6,854 bases of DNA, taken from Chloroflexota bacterium. GTDB taxonomy: Bacteria > Chloroflexota > Dehalococcoidia > UBA6926 > JACQUM01. The stretch is from contig JACQUM010000060.1 in NCBI GenBank assembly GCA_016210295.1, forward strand, positions 1 to 6,854, read 5' to 3'. A program made the translations under genes and the position numbers. The notes under the pieces were generated by a model that worked only from the letters and a program-made list of their open reading frames with translations, ran no database searches and was not told the DNA's origin. Positions 1 to 6,130 of the stretch are shown here, piece after piece. Position 1 is the stretch's first letter. The number at the start of each line of letters is the position of its first letter.

Positions 1-336
1 ACCGTGGGCTTCGCTTTCTTCTACACCCTGGTCATCTTCCAGCAGCAGAACCTGGCGGAAAACCTCCAAAAGAACGGCGGCTTCATCCCCGGCATCCGGC
101 CCGGCAAGCCGACCCAGGACTACCTCACTCGCGTCCTCATCCGAATCACCTGGGGAGGCGCCTTCTTCCTTGGGTTCGTCGCCGCCGTCCCCTACCTTGC
201 CGTCCTTCTCACCGACGTCAGGAACCTTCAACTCTCCAGCACCGCCCTCCTCATCATCGTAGGCGTCGTGCTGGACACCATGCGGCAACTGGAGTCGCAA
301 CTCCTCATGCGACAATACGAAGGGTTTATTCGTTAG
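1..336 (+). CDS. secY: Protein translocase subunit SecY, C-terminal part (5' truncated by window edge)
   Basis: SecY is the channel subunit of the SecYEG translocon in the inner membrane; it exports unfolded proteins and inserts membrane proteins. Only the last 111 codons are present. The frame is open from base 1, so the GTG at 4 is internal, not a start. The fragment shows the cytosolic loop GGFIPGIRPGKPT (about residues 26-38 of the fragment), a hydrophobic segment GGAFFLGFVAAVPYLAVLL (TM9) and a second one STALLIIVGVVLDTM (TM10). It closes with the family's hallmark end QLESQLLMRQYEGFIR. The C-terminus looks complete and undamaged. It is followed by adk after 113 bases, the largest gap inside the operon. 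Identification is by recognition of conserved motifs and by the usual secY-adk-map order. Confidence 0.97.
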   Translation, partial: TVGFAFFYTLVIFQQQNLAENLQKNGGFIPGIRPGKPTQDYLTRVLIRITWGGAFFLGFVAAVPYLAVLLTDVRNLQLSSTALLIIVGVVLDTMRQLESQLLMRQYEGFIR

Positions 337-437
337 CATGGCCCTGAACTGGAGCATAGCCTGAAGGACGTTCGCTTCCGGCCCCGCTGCGTTTTGCCCT
401 CTCGCCGACCATACAGAGAGAAGCCAACCATCTCCTT

Positions 438-444
438 GAAGGGA
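438..444 (+). promoter_or_regulatory. Ribosome binding site of adk
   Basis: GAAGGGA lies 5 bases before the adk ATG. It is a reasonable Shine-Dalgarno match and fixes the start at 450. No convincing promoter or terminator was seen in the rest of the secY-adk gap (337-449). Confidence 0.5.
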
Positions 445-449
445 ATGTC

Positions 450-1091
450 ATGCGTGTGATCCTCCTCGGCGCGCCCGGCGCCGGCAAGGGTACCCAGGCG
501 GGAAAGATCGGAGAACGGCTCAGCGTGCCCCACATAGCCACGGGGGACCTCTTCCGAGCCGCCGTGTCCCAAGGGACGGAACTTGGAAAGCTGGCGAAAT
601 CCTACATGGACCAGGGGGAGCTCGTTCCCGACCAAGTCACCGTCCGCATGCTCCTGGAGCGGCTCTCCCAGCCCGATTGCCGGAAAGGCTACATCCTGGA
701 CGGCTTCCCGCGGACGCTGGAGCAAGCCCAAGCCCTGGACACGGCCCTGGCGGAGCGAGGAGACAAGGTCGACCGCACCATCTATCTGGAGGTATCCGAG
801 GCGGAGTTGGTCCGCCGTTTGAGCGGGCGGTGGATTTGCCCCGTCTGCCAGACGCCCTACCACGAGGTGACCAACCCTCCGCGCACGCCCCGCCGCTGCG
901 ACAAGGAGGGCGCTGCCCTGTACCAACGGGACGACGATAAGCCGGAGACGGTGAAAACCCGCCTCGCGGTCTACTTCCAGCAGACCGTGCCTCTCATCCA
1001 GCACTACGCGCGCCAAGGCCTCCTGCGCAGAGTCAACGGAGAGAAAGAGATCCAGCAGGTGGAGAGAGAAATGGTGACTTCGCTGCGATGA
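450..1091 (+). CDS. adk: Adenylate kinase, long form with zinc-type LID domain
   Basis: Cytosolic enzyme catalysing ATP + AMP = 2 ADP, which sets adenylate energy charge. The 213 residues match the long bacterial form. The P-loop GAPGAGKGT is at residues 7-15 and TGDLFR, part of the AMP site, at 31-36. DGFPRT is at 84-89. The LID domain carries CPVC (C130, C133) and a third cysteine C150. The fourth zinc position, Asp153 in the Bacillus enzyme, is Glu153 here. Arginines expected to contact phosphates are visible at R123, R127, R160 and R171. The start is the ATG with GAAGGGA just upstream. The stop overlaps the map start as ATGA, so the two genes are probably translationally coupled. Zinc binding is inferred from family knowledge; the Glu ligand is unusual but plausible. 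Confidence 0.97.
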   Translation: MRVILLGAPGAGKGTQAGKIGERLSVPHIATGDLFRAAVSQGTELGKLAKSYMDQGELVPDQVTVRMLLERLSQPDCRKGYILDGFPRTLEQAQALDTALAERGDKVDRTIYLEVSEAELVRRLSGRWICPVCQTPYHEVTNPPRTPRRCDKEGAALYQRDDDKPETVKTRLAVYFQQTVPLIQHYARQGLLRRVNGEKEIQQVEREMVTSLR

Positions 1092-1861
1092 GGCACACCC
1101 CCGAGGCCGCCCGGATCACCCTCAAGTCTCCCCAGGAGATCGAGAAGATGCGTCGTGCAGGCCGCATCGTGGCCGAAGTCCTGGACGTCCTCGTCAAGGC
1201 CGTCGAACCGGGGATGCGTACCCGAGACCTGGACACCATCGCTCGGCGCGAGATCGCGGCGCGCGGCGGCATCCCCTCCTTCCTCGGCTACCTGGGCTAT
1301 CCAGCCTGCATCTGCACCTCCCTCAACGAGGAGATCGTCCACGGCATCCCGGGGCCCCGCGTGCTCCGCGAAGGCGACGTGCTCTCCCTTGACTGCGGCG
1401 CTATCTATGAGGGCTACCACGGAGACAGCGCCGTGACCATCGGCATCGGGGCAGTGTCCGCCGTGACACGACAGCTCATCGATACCACCCGCGAAGCCCT
1501 GGAGCGCGGCATCGCCGCCGCAGTGCCCGGTGCCCGGATGGGAGACGTATCCTACGCCATCCAGAGCTTCGTCGAGGCCAGGGGGATGAACGTGGTCCGA
1601 GAGTACGTCGGTCACGGCATCGGCCGGGAGATGCATGAGGAGCCCGCGGTCCCCAACTACGGCACACCCAACCGAGGCATTCAAATTCGGCCTGGCCTCG
1701 CCCTCGCCATCGAGCCGATGGTGACCCTCGGGGACTGGCACACTCAGGTGGCTGCCGATGGGTGGACGGTCTCCACCCTGGACGGAAGCCTCTCCGCCCA
1801 CTTCGAAAACTCCATCATCATTCTGGAGGGAGGACCAGAAGTGTTGACCTCCCGGGGGTAA
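1088..1861 (+). CDS. map: Methionine aminopeptidase type I
   Basis: Cytosolic metalloenzyme that removes the initiator methionine from new proteins when the second residue is small. The 257 residues cover a complete type I pita-bread fold. The five metal ligands are present: D102 (LDCG), D113 (HGDSA), H176 (VGHGIG), E209 (AIEPM) and E240 (HFENS). The active-site histidines H85 (NEEIVHGIP) and H183 (MHEEP) are also there. There is no N-terminal zinc-finger extension. The start is the ATG inside the ATGA overlap with adk. It gives about nine residues before the usual ITLKSPQEIEKMRRAG opening. The nearest purine-rich stretch, GGAGAG at 1061-1066, is too far away for a normal Shine-Dalgarno, so coupling to adk translation is likely. 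A 78-base gap separates it from infA. Confidence 0.97.
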   Translation: MRHTPEAARITLKSPQEIEKMRRAGRIVAEVLDVLVKAVEPGMRTRDLDTIARREIAARGGIPSFLGYLGYPACICTSLNEEIVHGIPGPRVLREGDVLSLDCGAIYEGYHGDSAVTIGIGAVSAVTRQLIDTTREALERGIAAAVPGARMGDVSYAIQSFVEARGMNVVREYVGHGIGREMHEEPAVPNYGTPNRGIQIRPGLALAIEPMVTLGDWHTQVAADGWTVSTLDGSLSAHFENSIIILEGGPEVLTSRG

Positions 1862-1895
1862 GAGGGGAGACCCCCTAGCATAGCGAACAGGGGTA

Positions 1896-1904
1896 TGGCA
1901 TAAT
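1896..1904 (+). promoter_or_regulatory. Possible extended -10 promoter element upstream of infA
   Basis: TGGCATAAT in the map-infA gap matches an extended -10 (TGn plus a hexamer one base from TATAAT). No recognisable -35 lies 16-18 bases upstream, so this is weak. If active it would start transcription near 1911 and give infA a leader of about 29 bases, uncoupling infA and the ribosomal genes from secY-adk-map. Confidence 0.28.
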
Positions 1905-1939
1905 AGGCGTTTGTGGGAGAGGTCAAAAGCGCTTGATTC

Positions 1940-2158
1940 ATGGCGAAAAAGGAGAGCATCGAAGTAGAAGGGTCTGTGGTACAGGCCTTGCCCAACGGAA
2001 TGTTTCGCGTTGAACTTGCCAACAGCCACAAGGTCCTCGCCCACATATCAGGCAAAATCCGCCTTCGCTTCATTCGCATCCTGCCAGGAGACCGGGTGCT
2101 GGTTGAACTCTCGCCCTACGATCTCACGCGCGGTCGCATCACGTACCGCTTCCGATAA
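1940..2158 (+). CDS. infA: Translation initiation factor IF-1
   Basis: IF-1 binds the A site of the 30S subunit during initiation and helps IF-2 and IF-3 select the initiator tRNA. The 72-residue product is the standard length and is a single S1/OB-fold domain. It opens with MAKKESIEVEGSVVQALPNGMFRVEL, continues through HKVLAHISGKIR, and ends in GDRVLVELSPYDLTRGRITYRFR. These are the diagnostic IF-1 blocks. The ATG at 1940 is the only sensible start, because an in-frame TGA lies at 1934-1936. The best purine-rich stretch, GGGAGAGG at 1915-1922, is 17 bases away, longer than usual, so initiation may be weak or depend on leader folding. rpmJ follows after 11 bases. Confidence 0.96.
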   Translation: MAKKESIEVEGSVVQALPNGMFRVELANSHKVLAHISGKIRLRFIRILPGDRVLVELSPYDLTRGRITYRFR

Positions 2159-2169
2159 GGTTGCCAGCC

Positions 2170-2283
2170 ATGAAGGTCGATCCTTCGGTCAAAGTCCGCT
2201 GTAACAAATGCAAGATCGTCCGCCGTAGCGGACGAGTCTTCGTCATCTGCGATAATCCCAAGCACAAGCAGAGACAGGGATAG
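2170..2283 (+). CDS. rpmJ: 50S ribosomal protein L36 (37 residues, zinc type)
   Basis: L36 is the smallest protein of the large ribosomal subunit and binds 23S rRNA near the L6/L16 region. The 37 codons read MKVDPSVKVRCNKCKIVRRS and continue to the standard ending NPKHKQRQG. The zinc ligands C11, C14, C27 and H32 are all in place, so this is the zinc-binding (C+) paralogue rather than the zinc-free form. The ATG is preceded by AAGG at 2157-2160, which overlaps the infA stop codon and gives a 9-base spacer. The gene sits at its usual place between infA and rpsM. It is too short to be found by a length cutoff and was read directly from the sequence. Confidence 0.97.
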   Translation: MKVDPSVKVRCNKCKIVRRSGRVFVICDNPKHKQRQG

Positions 2284-2294
2284 CCAAGCGCACC

Positions 2295-2305
2295 AAAAGG
2301 AGAGG
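2295..2305 (+). promoter_or_regulatory. Strong ribosome binding site of rpsM
   Basis: AAAAGGAGAGG precedes the rpsM ATG, with AAGGAG ending 5 bases before the start. It is among the clearest Shine-Dalgarno sequences here and occupies almost the whole rpmJ-rpsM gap, leaving no room for a separate leader between the two genes. Confidence 0.7.
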
Positions 2306-2307
2306 AC

Positions 2308-2694
2308 ATGGCACGTATAGCCGGCGTAGACGTCCCGAACGAAAAGAAGGCCCGCATCGCCCTCCGCTACATCTACGGGATCGGACCCACTTTGGCCGAC
2401 GAGGTGGTGAGGAAGGCAGGCATCAATGGCGAGGCCCGGGTCAAGGACCTCGCCGAAGGTGAACTGGACCGCCTGCGCGAGACGCTAGATAAAGGCGGGT
2501 ATCTGATCGAAGGTGACCTGCGCCGGACCATCGCCATGAACCTGCGTCGTCTCGTGGAGATAGGAAGCTACAGAGGGACCCGCCACCGCCGGGGGCTTCC
2601 TGTTCGCGGTCAGCGCACCAGGACCAACGCGCGTTCGCGCCGCGGCGCACGCAAGACCGTCGCTGGCCGCCGCCGCACTGCGGCCAAGAAGTAG
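2308..2694 (+). CDS. rpsM: 30S ribosomal protein S13
   Basis: S13 lies in the head of the small subunit, contacts 16S rRNA and the P-site tRNA, and forms bridges to L5 of the large subunit. The 128 residues begin MARIAGVDVPNEKKARIALRYIYGIGPTLA, the classic S13 opening, with the helix-two-turn-helix core over about residues 14-80. The basic C-terminal tail carries SYRGTRHRRGLPVRGQRT (about residues 87-104) followed by an Arg/Lys-rich end (RSRRGARKTVAGRRRTAAKK) that reaches tRNA. Length and both ends match the family. It starts at an ATG with a strong Shine-Dalgarno, and rpsK follows after 15 bases. Confidence 0.97.
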   Translation: MARIAGVDVPNEKKARIALRYIYGIGPTLADEVVRKAGINGEARVKDLAEGELDRLRETLDKGGYLIEGDLRRTIAMNLRRLVEIGSYRGTRHRRGLPVRGQRTRTNARSRRGARKTVAGRRRTAAKK

Positions 2695-2709
2695 AAGGCA
2701 GAAAAGACC

Positions 2710-3105
2710 GTGACGACGCAAAGGACACACACCCGAGCGCGGCGGCGCGAACGAAGACTGATCTCCGCCGGACGCGCCTACATTCAGTCGACATTCAACA
2801 ACACCCTCGTCACCGTGACCGACGTCCAGGGGAACGTCATCGCCTGGACCAGCGCAGGCACTCTGGGATTCAAGGGGTCCCGGAAAGGGACGGCCTTCGG
2901 CGCCCAGCGCGCCGCGGAGGAGGCGGCGAGCCGCGCCAAAGAGGTGGGCATCCGAGAGGTAGAGGTCCGCGTGCGCGGCCCAGGGAGCGGTCGCGAGACG
3001 GCCATTCGCTCCCTGCAAGCGGCCGGCCTCACCGTGACCAGCATCCGGGACGTCACCCCCATCCCACACAACGGCTGTCGCCCGCGCAAGCGGCGCCGCG
3101 TCTAG
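2710..3105 (+). CDS. rpsK: 30S ribosomal protein S11
   Basis: S11 sits on the platform of the small subunit next to the 3' end of 16S rRNA and helps form the mRNA exit path. The 131-residue product has a basic N-terminus (THTRARRRERRLISAGRAYI), then STFNNTLVTVTD, GFKGSRKGTAFGAQ, and the near-invariant ending DVTPIPHNGCRPRKRRRV. The initiator is GTG, not ATG. AAGG at 2695-2698, just after the rpsM stop, gives an 11-base spacer. The conserved loop reads GPGSGRE where many homologues have GPGPGRE, a common variation. The stop TAG forms part of the rpsD ribosome binding site. Confidence 0.97.
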   Translation: MTTQRTHTRARRRERRLISAGRAYIQSTFNNTLVTVTDVQGNVIAWTSAGTLGFKGSRKGTAFGAQRAAEEAASRAKEVGIREVEVRVRGPGSGRETAIRSLQAAGLTVTSIRDVTPIPHNGCRPRKRRRV

Positions 3106-3109
3106 GAGG
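3103..3109 (+). promoter_or_regulatory. Ribosome binding site of rpsD fused to the rpsK stop codon
   Basis: TAGGAGG contains both the rpsK stop (first three bases) and an almost perfect Shine-Dalgarno (AGGAGG), 8 bases before the rpsD ATG. Ribosomes ending rpsK are delivered onto the rpsD start region, which favours coupled S11 and S4 synthesis. Confidence 0.75.
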
Positions 3110-3117
3110 CCCTCTGC

Positions 3118-3747
3118 ATGTCCCGTTACACCGGTCCCGTTTGCCGTCTGTGCCGCCGTCAGAGCATGAAGCTGTTCCTGAAAGGCGAACGGTGCTTCAC
3201 CCCCAAGTGCGCCGTCGAGCGCCGCCGAGGCGCCACCCGTACGGCGCCCCGAGGACGGCGGCGCCGGACCTCCGAGTGGGGACTTCAGCTCCTGGAAAAG
3301 CAAAAGGCACGCCAGATCTACGGGGTCATAGAGCGACAGTTCCGCGCCCACTTCCAAGAAGCCCTGCGGAGGCCAGGCGTCACAGGCGAGGTCTTCCTAC
3401 AGATCCTCGAAGGACGCCTCGACAACATCGTCTTTCGTCTGGGCTGGGCCGAGTCCCGCAACATGGCTCGCCAGCTCGTCTCCCACGGACATATCGCCGT
3501 GGACGGCCGCCGGATGAGCGCCTCCTCCCACATTCTCCAGCCGGAGCAAGTCGTGAGTTGGACGCCCCAGGGACGCAAGGGCACTCCCTTCGAGATCGCC
3601 CAGCAAGAGGCTCGACGGCGGAACGTCCCTGCATGGCTCCAGATGGACCCGGTCAAGATGGAAGGGAAGACCCTCCGACTGCCCGAAAGAGCCGAGATCG
3701 ATACCCAAGTAGACGACCGGCAGATCGTCGAGTTCTATTCCCGCTAA
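3118..3747 (+). CDS. rpsD: 30S ribosomal protein S4, zinc-containing form
   Basis: S4 is a primary 16S rRNA-binding protein that nucleates 30S assembly and lies near the mRNA entry channel; in several bacteria it also represses its own operon. The 209 residues begin MSRYTGPVCRLCRR. Cysteines 9, 12, 26 and 31 (C-X2-C-X13-C-X4-C) form the zinc site seen in the Thermus-type C+ protein. The S4 RNA-binding domain spans about residues 98-147 (GRLDNIVFRLGWAESRNMARQLVSHGHIAVDGRR). The C-terminus ends DDRQIVEFYSR, as expected. Length is normal. rpoA begins within a few bases of the stop. No S4-binding leader was recognised upstream of rpsM or rpsD, so autoregulation is not shown here. Confidence 0.97.
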   Translation: MSRYTGPVCRLCRRQSMKLFLKGERCFTPKCAVERRRGATRTAPRGRRRRTSEWGLQLLEKQKARQIYGVIERQFRAHFQEALRRPGVTGEVFLQILEGRLDNIVFRLGWAESRNMARQLVSHGHIAVDGRRMSASSHILQPEQVVSWTPQGRKGTPFEIAQQEARRRNVPAWLQMDPVKMEGKTLRLPERAEIDTQVDDRQIVEFYSR

Positions 3748-3750
3748 CAT

Positions 3751-3757
3751 GGAGGGG
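3751..3757 (+). promoter_or_regulatory. Ribosome binding site supporting the GTG start of rpoA
   Basis: GGAGGGG lies 9 bases before the GTG at 3767 but inside the longer reading frame that begins at ATG 3749. Its position argues for the GTG as the real start. Confidence 0.6.
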
Positions 3758-3766
3758 AACGCCGCT

Positions 3767-4882
3767 GTGATCGCGCCATTGACCCAAGGACTCGTCTCCA
3801 AGATCGATGTTTTGGAGACGAGCGAGTCGTACGGGAAGTTCGCGGTGGAGCCGCTGGAGCGCGGCTTCGGCACGACGCTCGGCAACGCCCTCCGCCGCGT
3901 CCTCCTCAGCGCCCTTCCGGGAACGGCCATCACAGCCGTCCGAATCCAGGGCGTACAACACGAATACACCACCATTCCCCACATGCGGGAGGACGTGACG
4001 GACTTCCTCTTGAACGTGAAGAGCATCCGCATCCGCGCCCTGACCGATCAGCCCGGCGTGCTGACTCTGGAGGTCAAAGGCCGGGAGGGCCCCGTCTACG
4101 CCAGAGACATCCAGCCCTCGGGGAGCTATGAAATTATCAACCCGGAGCTCTACCTCGCCACCCTGGACTCTTCGGACGCTGCCCTGGAGATAGAGTTCCA
4201 GGTGGAGCGGGGGACGGGCTATCGGCAGGCCGAGAGCCGGAACGGACAGGGGACCATCGGGCTCCTCCCGGTCGACTGCGTCTTCACCCCCACCAAACGT
4301 ATCAACTTCACGGTGGAGCGAACGCGCGTCGGCCAGGTCACCGACTACGATCGCCTCGTGCTCGACATCTGGACGGACAAGACCATCGTGCCCGAGGAGG
4401 CGGTGCGGCAGGCTGCCCAAATCCTGGTGGACCAGTTCAGCCTCTTCACCTCCCTCGGTCGCCCCAGCACCGCAGGGACCGAGCGGACTTCCCTCGCCTC
4501 CGCCATCCCCTCCGAGCTGGCACAGATGCCGGTAGAGCAACTCAAGCTCTCCTCCCGAACGTTGAACTGCCTCCGTCGCGGGAAAATCAATACCGTCGCC
4601 GAGGTGCTCCAGCGGACGTCCGAGGAGCTTATGGCGCTCCGCAACTTCGGCGAGCGCTCCCTGGAGGAGCTCTATGAAAAGCTCCAGGCCCTCGGGATCC
4701 CCGTGAACCTGGCAGAGGCGAAGAAGCCCAAGCGGAAGGCCAAGGCTTCGACGGAGGAGGAGCAGGGAGAGCCAGGCGCACCCCAGGCTGCGTTCTCGGC
4801 GGGAGGCGACGAGGAGGAGGAGGAAGAGGTGGACATTTCCGCCTACCGAGGCCGCGTCTTCTCCCCGGACGACAAGTCTTAA
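3767..4882 (+). CDS. rpoA: DNA-directed RNA polymerase subunit alpha
   Basis: The alpha dimer is the assembly scaffold of RNA polymerase, and its C-terminal domain contacts UP elements and activators. The preferred start, GTG 3767, gives 371 residues; ATG 3749, one base after the rpsD stop, would add six (MEGNAA). The N-terminal dimerisation domain shows ERGFGTTLGNALRRVLLSALPG at about 31-52. The C-terminal domain, about 255-310, keeps the DNA-contact residues as R264, N267, G295, R297 and S298 (LSSRTLNCL, NFGERSLEEL). After it comes an unusually long tail of about 60 residues: a basic patch (KKPKRKAKA, 319-327), a Gly/Ala/Pro-rich linker, then an acidic run (DEEEEEE, 348-354). The tail is probably disordered and its role is unknown. 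rplQ follows after 20 bases. Confidence 0.96.
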   Translation: MIAPLTQGLVSKIDVLETSESYGKFAVEPLERGFGTTLGNALRRVLLSALPGTAITAVRIQGVQHEYTTIPHMREDVTDFLLNVKSIRIRALTDQPGVLTLEVKGREGPVYARDIQPSGSYEIINPELYLATLDSSDAALEIEFQVERGTGYRQAESRNGQGTIGLLPVDCVFTPTKRINFTVERTRVGQVTDYDRLVLDIWTDKTIVPEEAVRQAAQILVDQFSLFTSLGRPSTAGTERTSLASAIPSELAQMPVEQLKLSSRTLNCLRRGKINTVAEVLQRTSEELMALRNFGERSLEELYEKLQALGIPVNLAEAKKPKRKAKASTEEEQGEPGAPQAAFSAGGDEEEEEEVDISAYRGRVFSPDDKS

Positions 4883-4902
4883 TTGAAACGCTGAGGTAGA
4901 AC

Positions 4903-5253
4903 GTGAGACACCGCATCGCCGGAAGGAAGCTGGGACGCCAATCGGCGGCCCGACGCGCTCTCTTCCGCGGACTGACGCACGACCTCCTGCAACGCGGCCA
5001 CGTGGTCACCACGGAGGCAAAGGCCAAAGAGGTCCGCGCCGTCGCCGAGCGAATCATCACGTTGGGGAAGAGGAAAAGCCTGCACGCCCGCCGACAAGCC
5101 CTGGCCTACGTCCCCGACGAAGATGTCGTGGCGAAGGTCTTCTCCGAGCTGGCGGACCGCTACGCCGAAAGACAGGGCGGCTACACTCGCCTGACCAAGC
5201 TCGGCCTCCGCGTGGGCGACGGCGCGCCCCAGGTCCGCCTCGACCTCGTCTAA
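4903..5253 (+). CDS. rplQ: 50S ribosomal protein L17
   Basis: L17 is a large-subunit protein on the solvent side near the peptide exit tunnel. The 116 residues begin MRHRIAGRKLGRQSAARRAL and contain VVTTEAKAKEVR, LHARRQALAYVPDEDVVAKVF and the diagnostic RYAERQGGYTRLTKLGLRVGDGAPQVRLDLV end. This is the compact bacterial form without a C-terminal extension. The start is GTG, supported by GAGG at 4893-4896, six bases upstream. It follows rpoA as in most bacteria. Its stop TAA lies 15 bases before truA and in the same frame. Confidence 0.97.
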   Translation: MRHRIAGRKLGRQSAARRALFRGLTHDLLQRGHVVTTEAKAKEVRAVAERIITLGKRKSLHARRQALAYVPDEDVVAKVFSELADRYAERQGGYTRLTKLGLRVGDGAPQVRLDLV

Positions 5254-5268
5254 AGCCCCCTCCTCTCC

Positions 5269-6084
5269 GTGGGTAGCCCTTCGGGCCCGCGCCGGGTCGT
5301 CCTCATCGTCGAATACGATGGCACCCCCTACTACGGCTTCCAGCTCCAACCCGACCGTCCCACTGTCCAGGGTACCCTGGAGCAGGCTCTAAAGGGGCTT
5401 ACGGGCCACTACCACCGCATAGCAGCCGCCAGCAGAACCGATACAGGCGTCCACGCCGCCGGTCAGGTCGTGAGCCTCCTCCCCCAGACAGACCTCCCTC
5501 TCAGCGCCTACGTCGGCGGCCTCAACGCCCGGCTACCCCATACCATCGCCGTGGTCAGTGCCTTTTTCATGCCCGCTGGCTTCGACGTTCGCAGACACGC
5601 CCTGAGCCGCGTCTATCGTTACACCATCCTCAACCGACGCACTCCCTCGCCTTTGTGGCGGGACCGGGCCGCCCTGGTGCGGGAGCCCTTGGATACGGTC
5701 GCCATGGCGGCAGCCGCGCGGCTCTTGGAAGGCACCCACGACTTTTCAGCCTTCGCCCGGCCCCAGGAGCCCCACGTCCGCACGGTCCGCACGATGGACC
5801 GCGCAGAACTCTGCCGCAGGGAGGAACTCGTTTTCCTGGAGATAGAGGGGCGCAGCTTCCTGCCCCAGCAGGTGCGCCGCACGGCGGGAGCCCTCGTCCT
5901 GGTCGGCTCCGGCCGCATGAGCAGGCAGCAGTTCGAGGCGCTCCTGGCTTCTGGGAAGCCCGGCGCCGCACACTGGACGCTACCGCCTCAGGGGCTGTGC
6001 CTTCTCCGTGTCTCTTGCCAGGGCTTCCCTCCCGAGCCCTCCTCCTCCGCCCTTAATGAGCCTGTGGAACCACGAGGGGGATAG
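5269..6084 (+). CDS. truA: tRNA pseudouridine(38-40) synthase TruA
   Basis: TruA converts uridines 38-40 of the tRNA anticodon arm to pseudouridine, which supports reading-frame maintenance. The 271 residues carry the catalytic motif RTDTGVHA with Asp58, preceded by GFQLQPDRPTVQGTLEQAL (about 23-41). The second half has YRYTI (116-120), THDFSAFARP (156-165), GRSFLPQQVRRTAGALV (194-210) and the closing PPQGLCLLRV (239-248). GTG at 5269 is the only reasonable start: the in-frame rplQ stop lies 18 bases upstream and no other start codon precedes the conserved core. No clear Shine-Dalgarno is visible, so reinitiation after rplQ is likely. The last 23 residues extend beyond the usual end, and the final nine (NEPVEPRGG) are encoded by a copy of a palindromic repeat. 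The start choice is the least certain point. Confidence 0.95.
   Translation: MGSPSGPRRVVLIVEYDGTPYYGFQLQPDRPTVQGTLEQALKGLTGHYHRIAAASRTDTGVHAAGQVVSLLPQTDLPLSAYVGGLNARLPHTIAVVSAFFMPAGFDVRRHALSRVYRYTILNRRTPSPLWRDRAALVREPLDTVAMAAAARLLEGTHDFSAFARPQEPHVRTVRTMDRAELCRREELVFLEIEGRSFLPQQVRRTAGALVLVGSGRMSRQQFEALLASGKPGAAHWTLPPQGLCLLRVSCQGFPPEPSSSALNEPVEPRGG
6057..6081 (+). repeat. Palindromic repeat unit, copy A (inside the 3' end of truA)
   Basis: A 25-base unit whose reverse complement reads TCCCCCTCG...CACAGGCTCA. It matches copy B at 17 of 25 positions without gaps. It supplies the last nine sense codons of truA, which end NEPVEPRGG. It is inverted relative to copy B, seven bases away, so the two can pair. 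Confidence 0.7.
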
Positions 6085-6112
6085 GAGCTCCCGCTCACCC
6101 CTCGACAGGCTC
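6058..6112. other. Large imperfect hairpin at the truA end, possible transcription end or RNA stabiliser
   Basis: GAGCCTGT (6058-6065) can pair with ACAGGCTC (6105-6112), and CGAGGGG (6073-6079) with CCCCTCG (6098-6104). A 7-base bulge sits on the left side and the loop contains the palindrome GGAGCTCC (6084-6091). The truA stop lies in this loop. No T-run follows on either strand, so a standard Rho-independent terminator is not shown. It could still act as a 3' stabiliser or bidirectional end between convergent genes. It arises from the A and B repeat copies. Confidence 0.45.
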
Positions 6113-6113
6113 G
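6089..6113 (-). repeat. Palindromic repeat unit, copy B
   Basis: TCCCGCTCACCCC followed by TCGACAGGCTCG, 25 bases. On its own it can fold: CCGCT (6091-6095) pairs with AGCGG (6119-6123) and CCCC (6098-6101) with GGGG (6113-6116). It resembles, from memory, the widespread intergenic palindrome whose core is TCGACAGGCTC and which in translation often gives EPVEG. Confidence 0.72.
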
Positions 6114-6130
6114 GGGAAAGCGGTTGTATA

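Noticed and set aside
394..415. Possible promoter in the secY-adk gap (TTGCCC and CATACA)
   Set aside because: The spacer is only 10 bases and the -10 match is poor.
1854..1875. Possible terminator after map (GGGGG with CCCCC, or GGGG-AGA-CCCC)
   Set aside because: The stem is short, partly inside the coding end, and no T-run follows.
1004..2044. Long minus-strand open frame of 346 codons opposite map
   Set aside because: A GC-rich shadow of map; no domain, and map has all catalytic residues on the other strand. The same applies to long frames opposite adk, rpsM-rpsD and rpoA.
2284..2307. S4 autoregulatory leader before rpsM
   Set aside because: The gap has only 24 bases and is filled by the ribosome binding site; no pseudoknot-like pairing is visible.
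3141..3770. Plus-strand frame of 209 codons overlapping rpsD in another frame
   Set aside because: Rich in Arg and Pro with no domain, as expected for a shifted reading of a GC-rich gene; rpsD is unambiguous.
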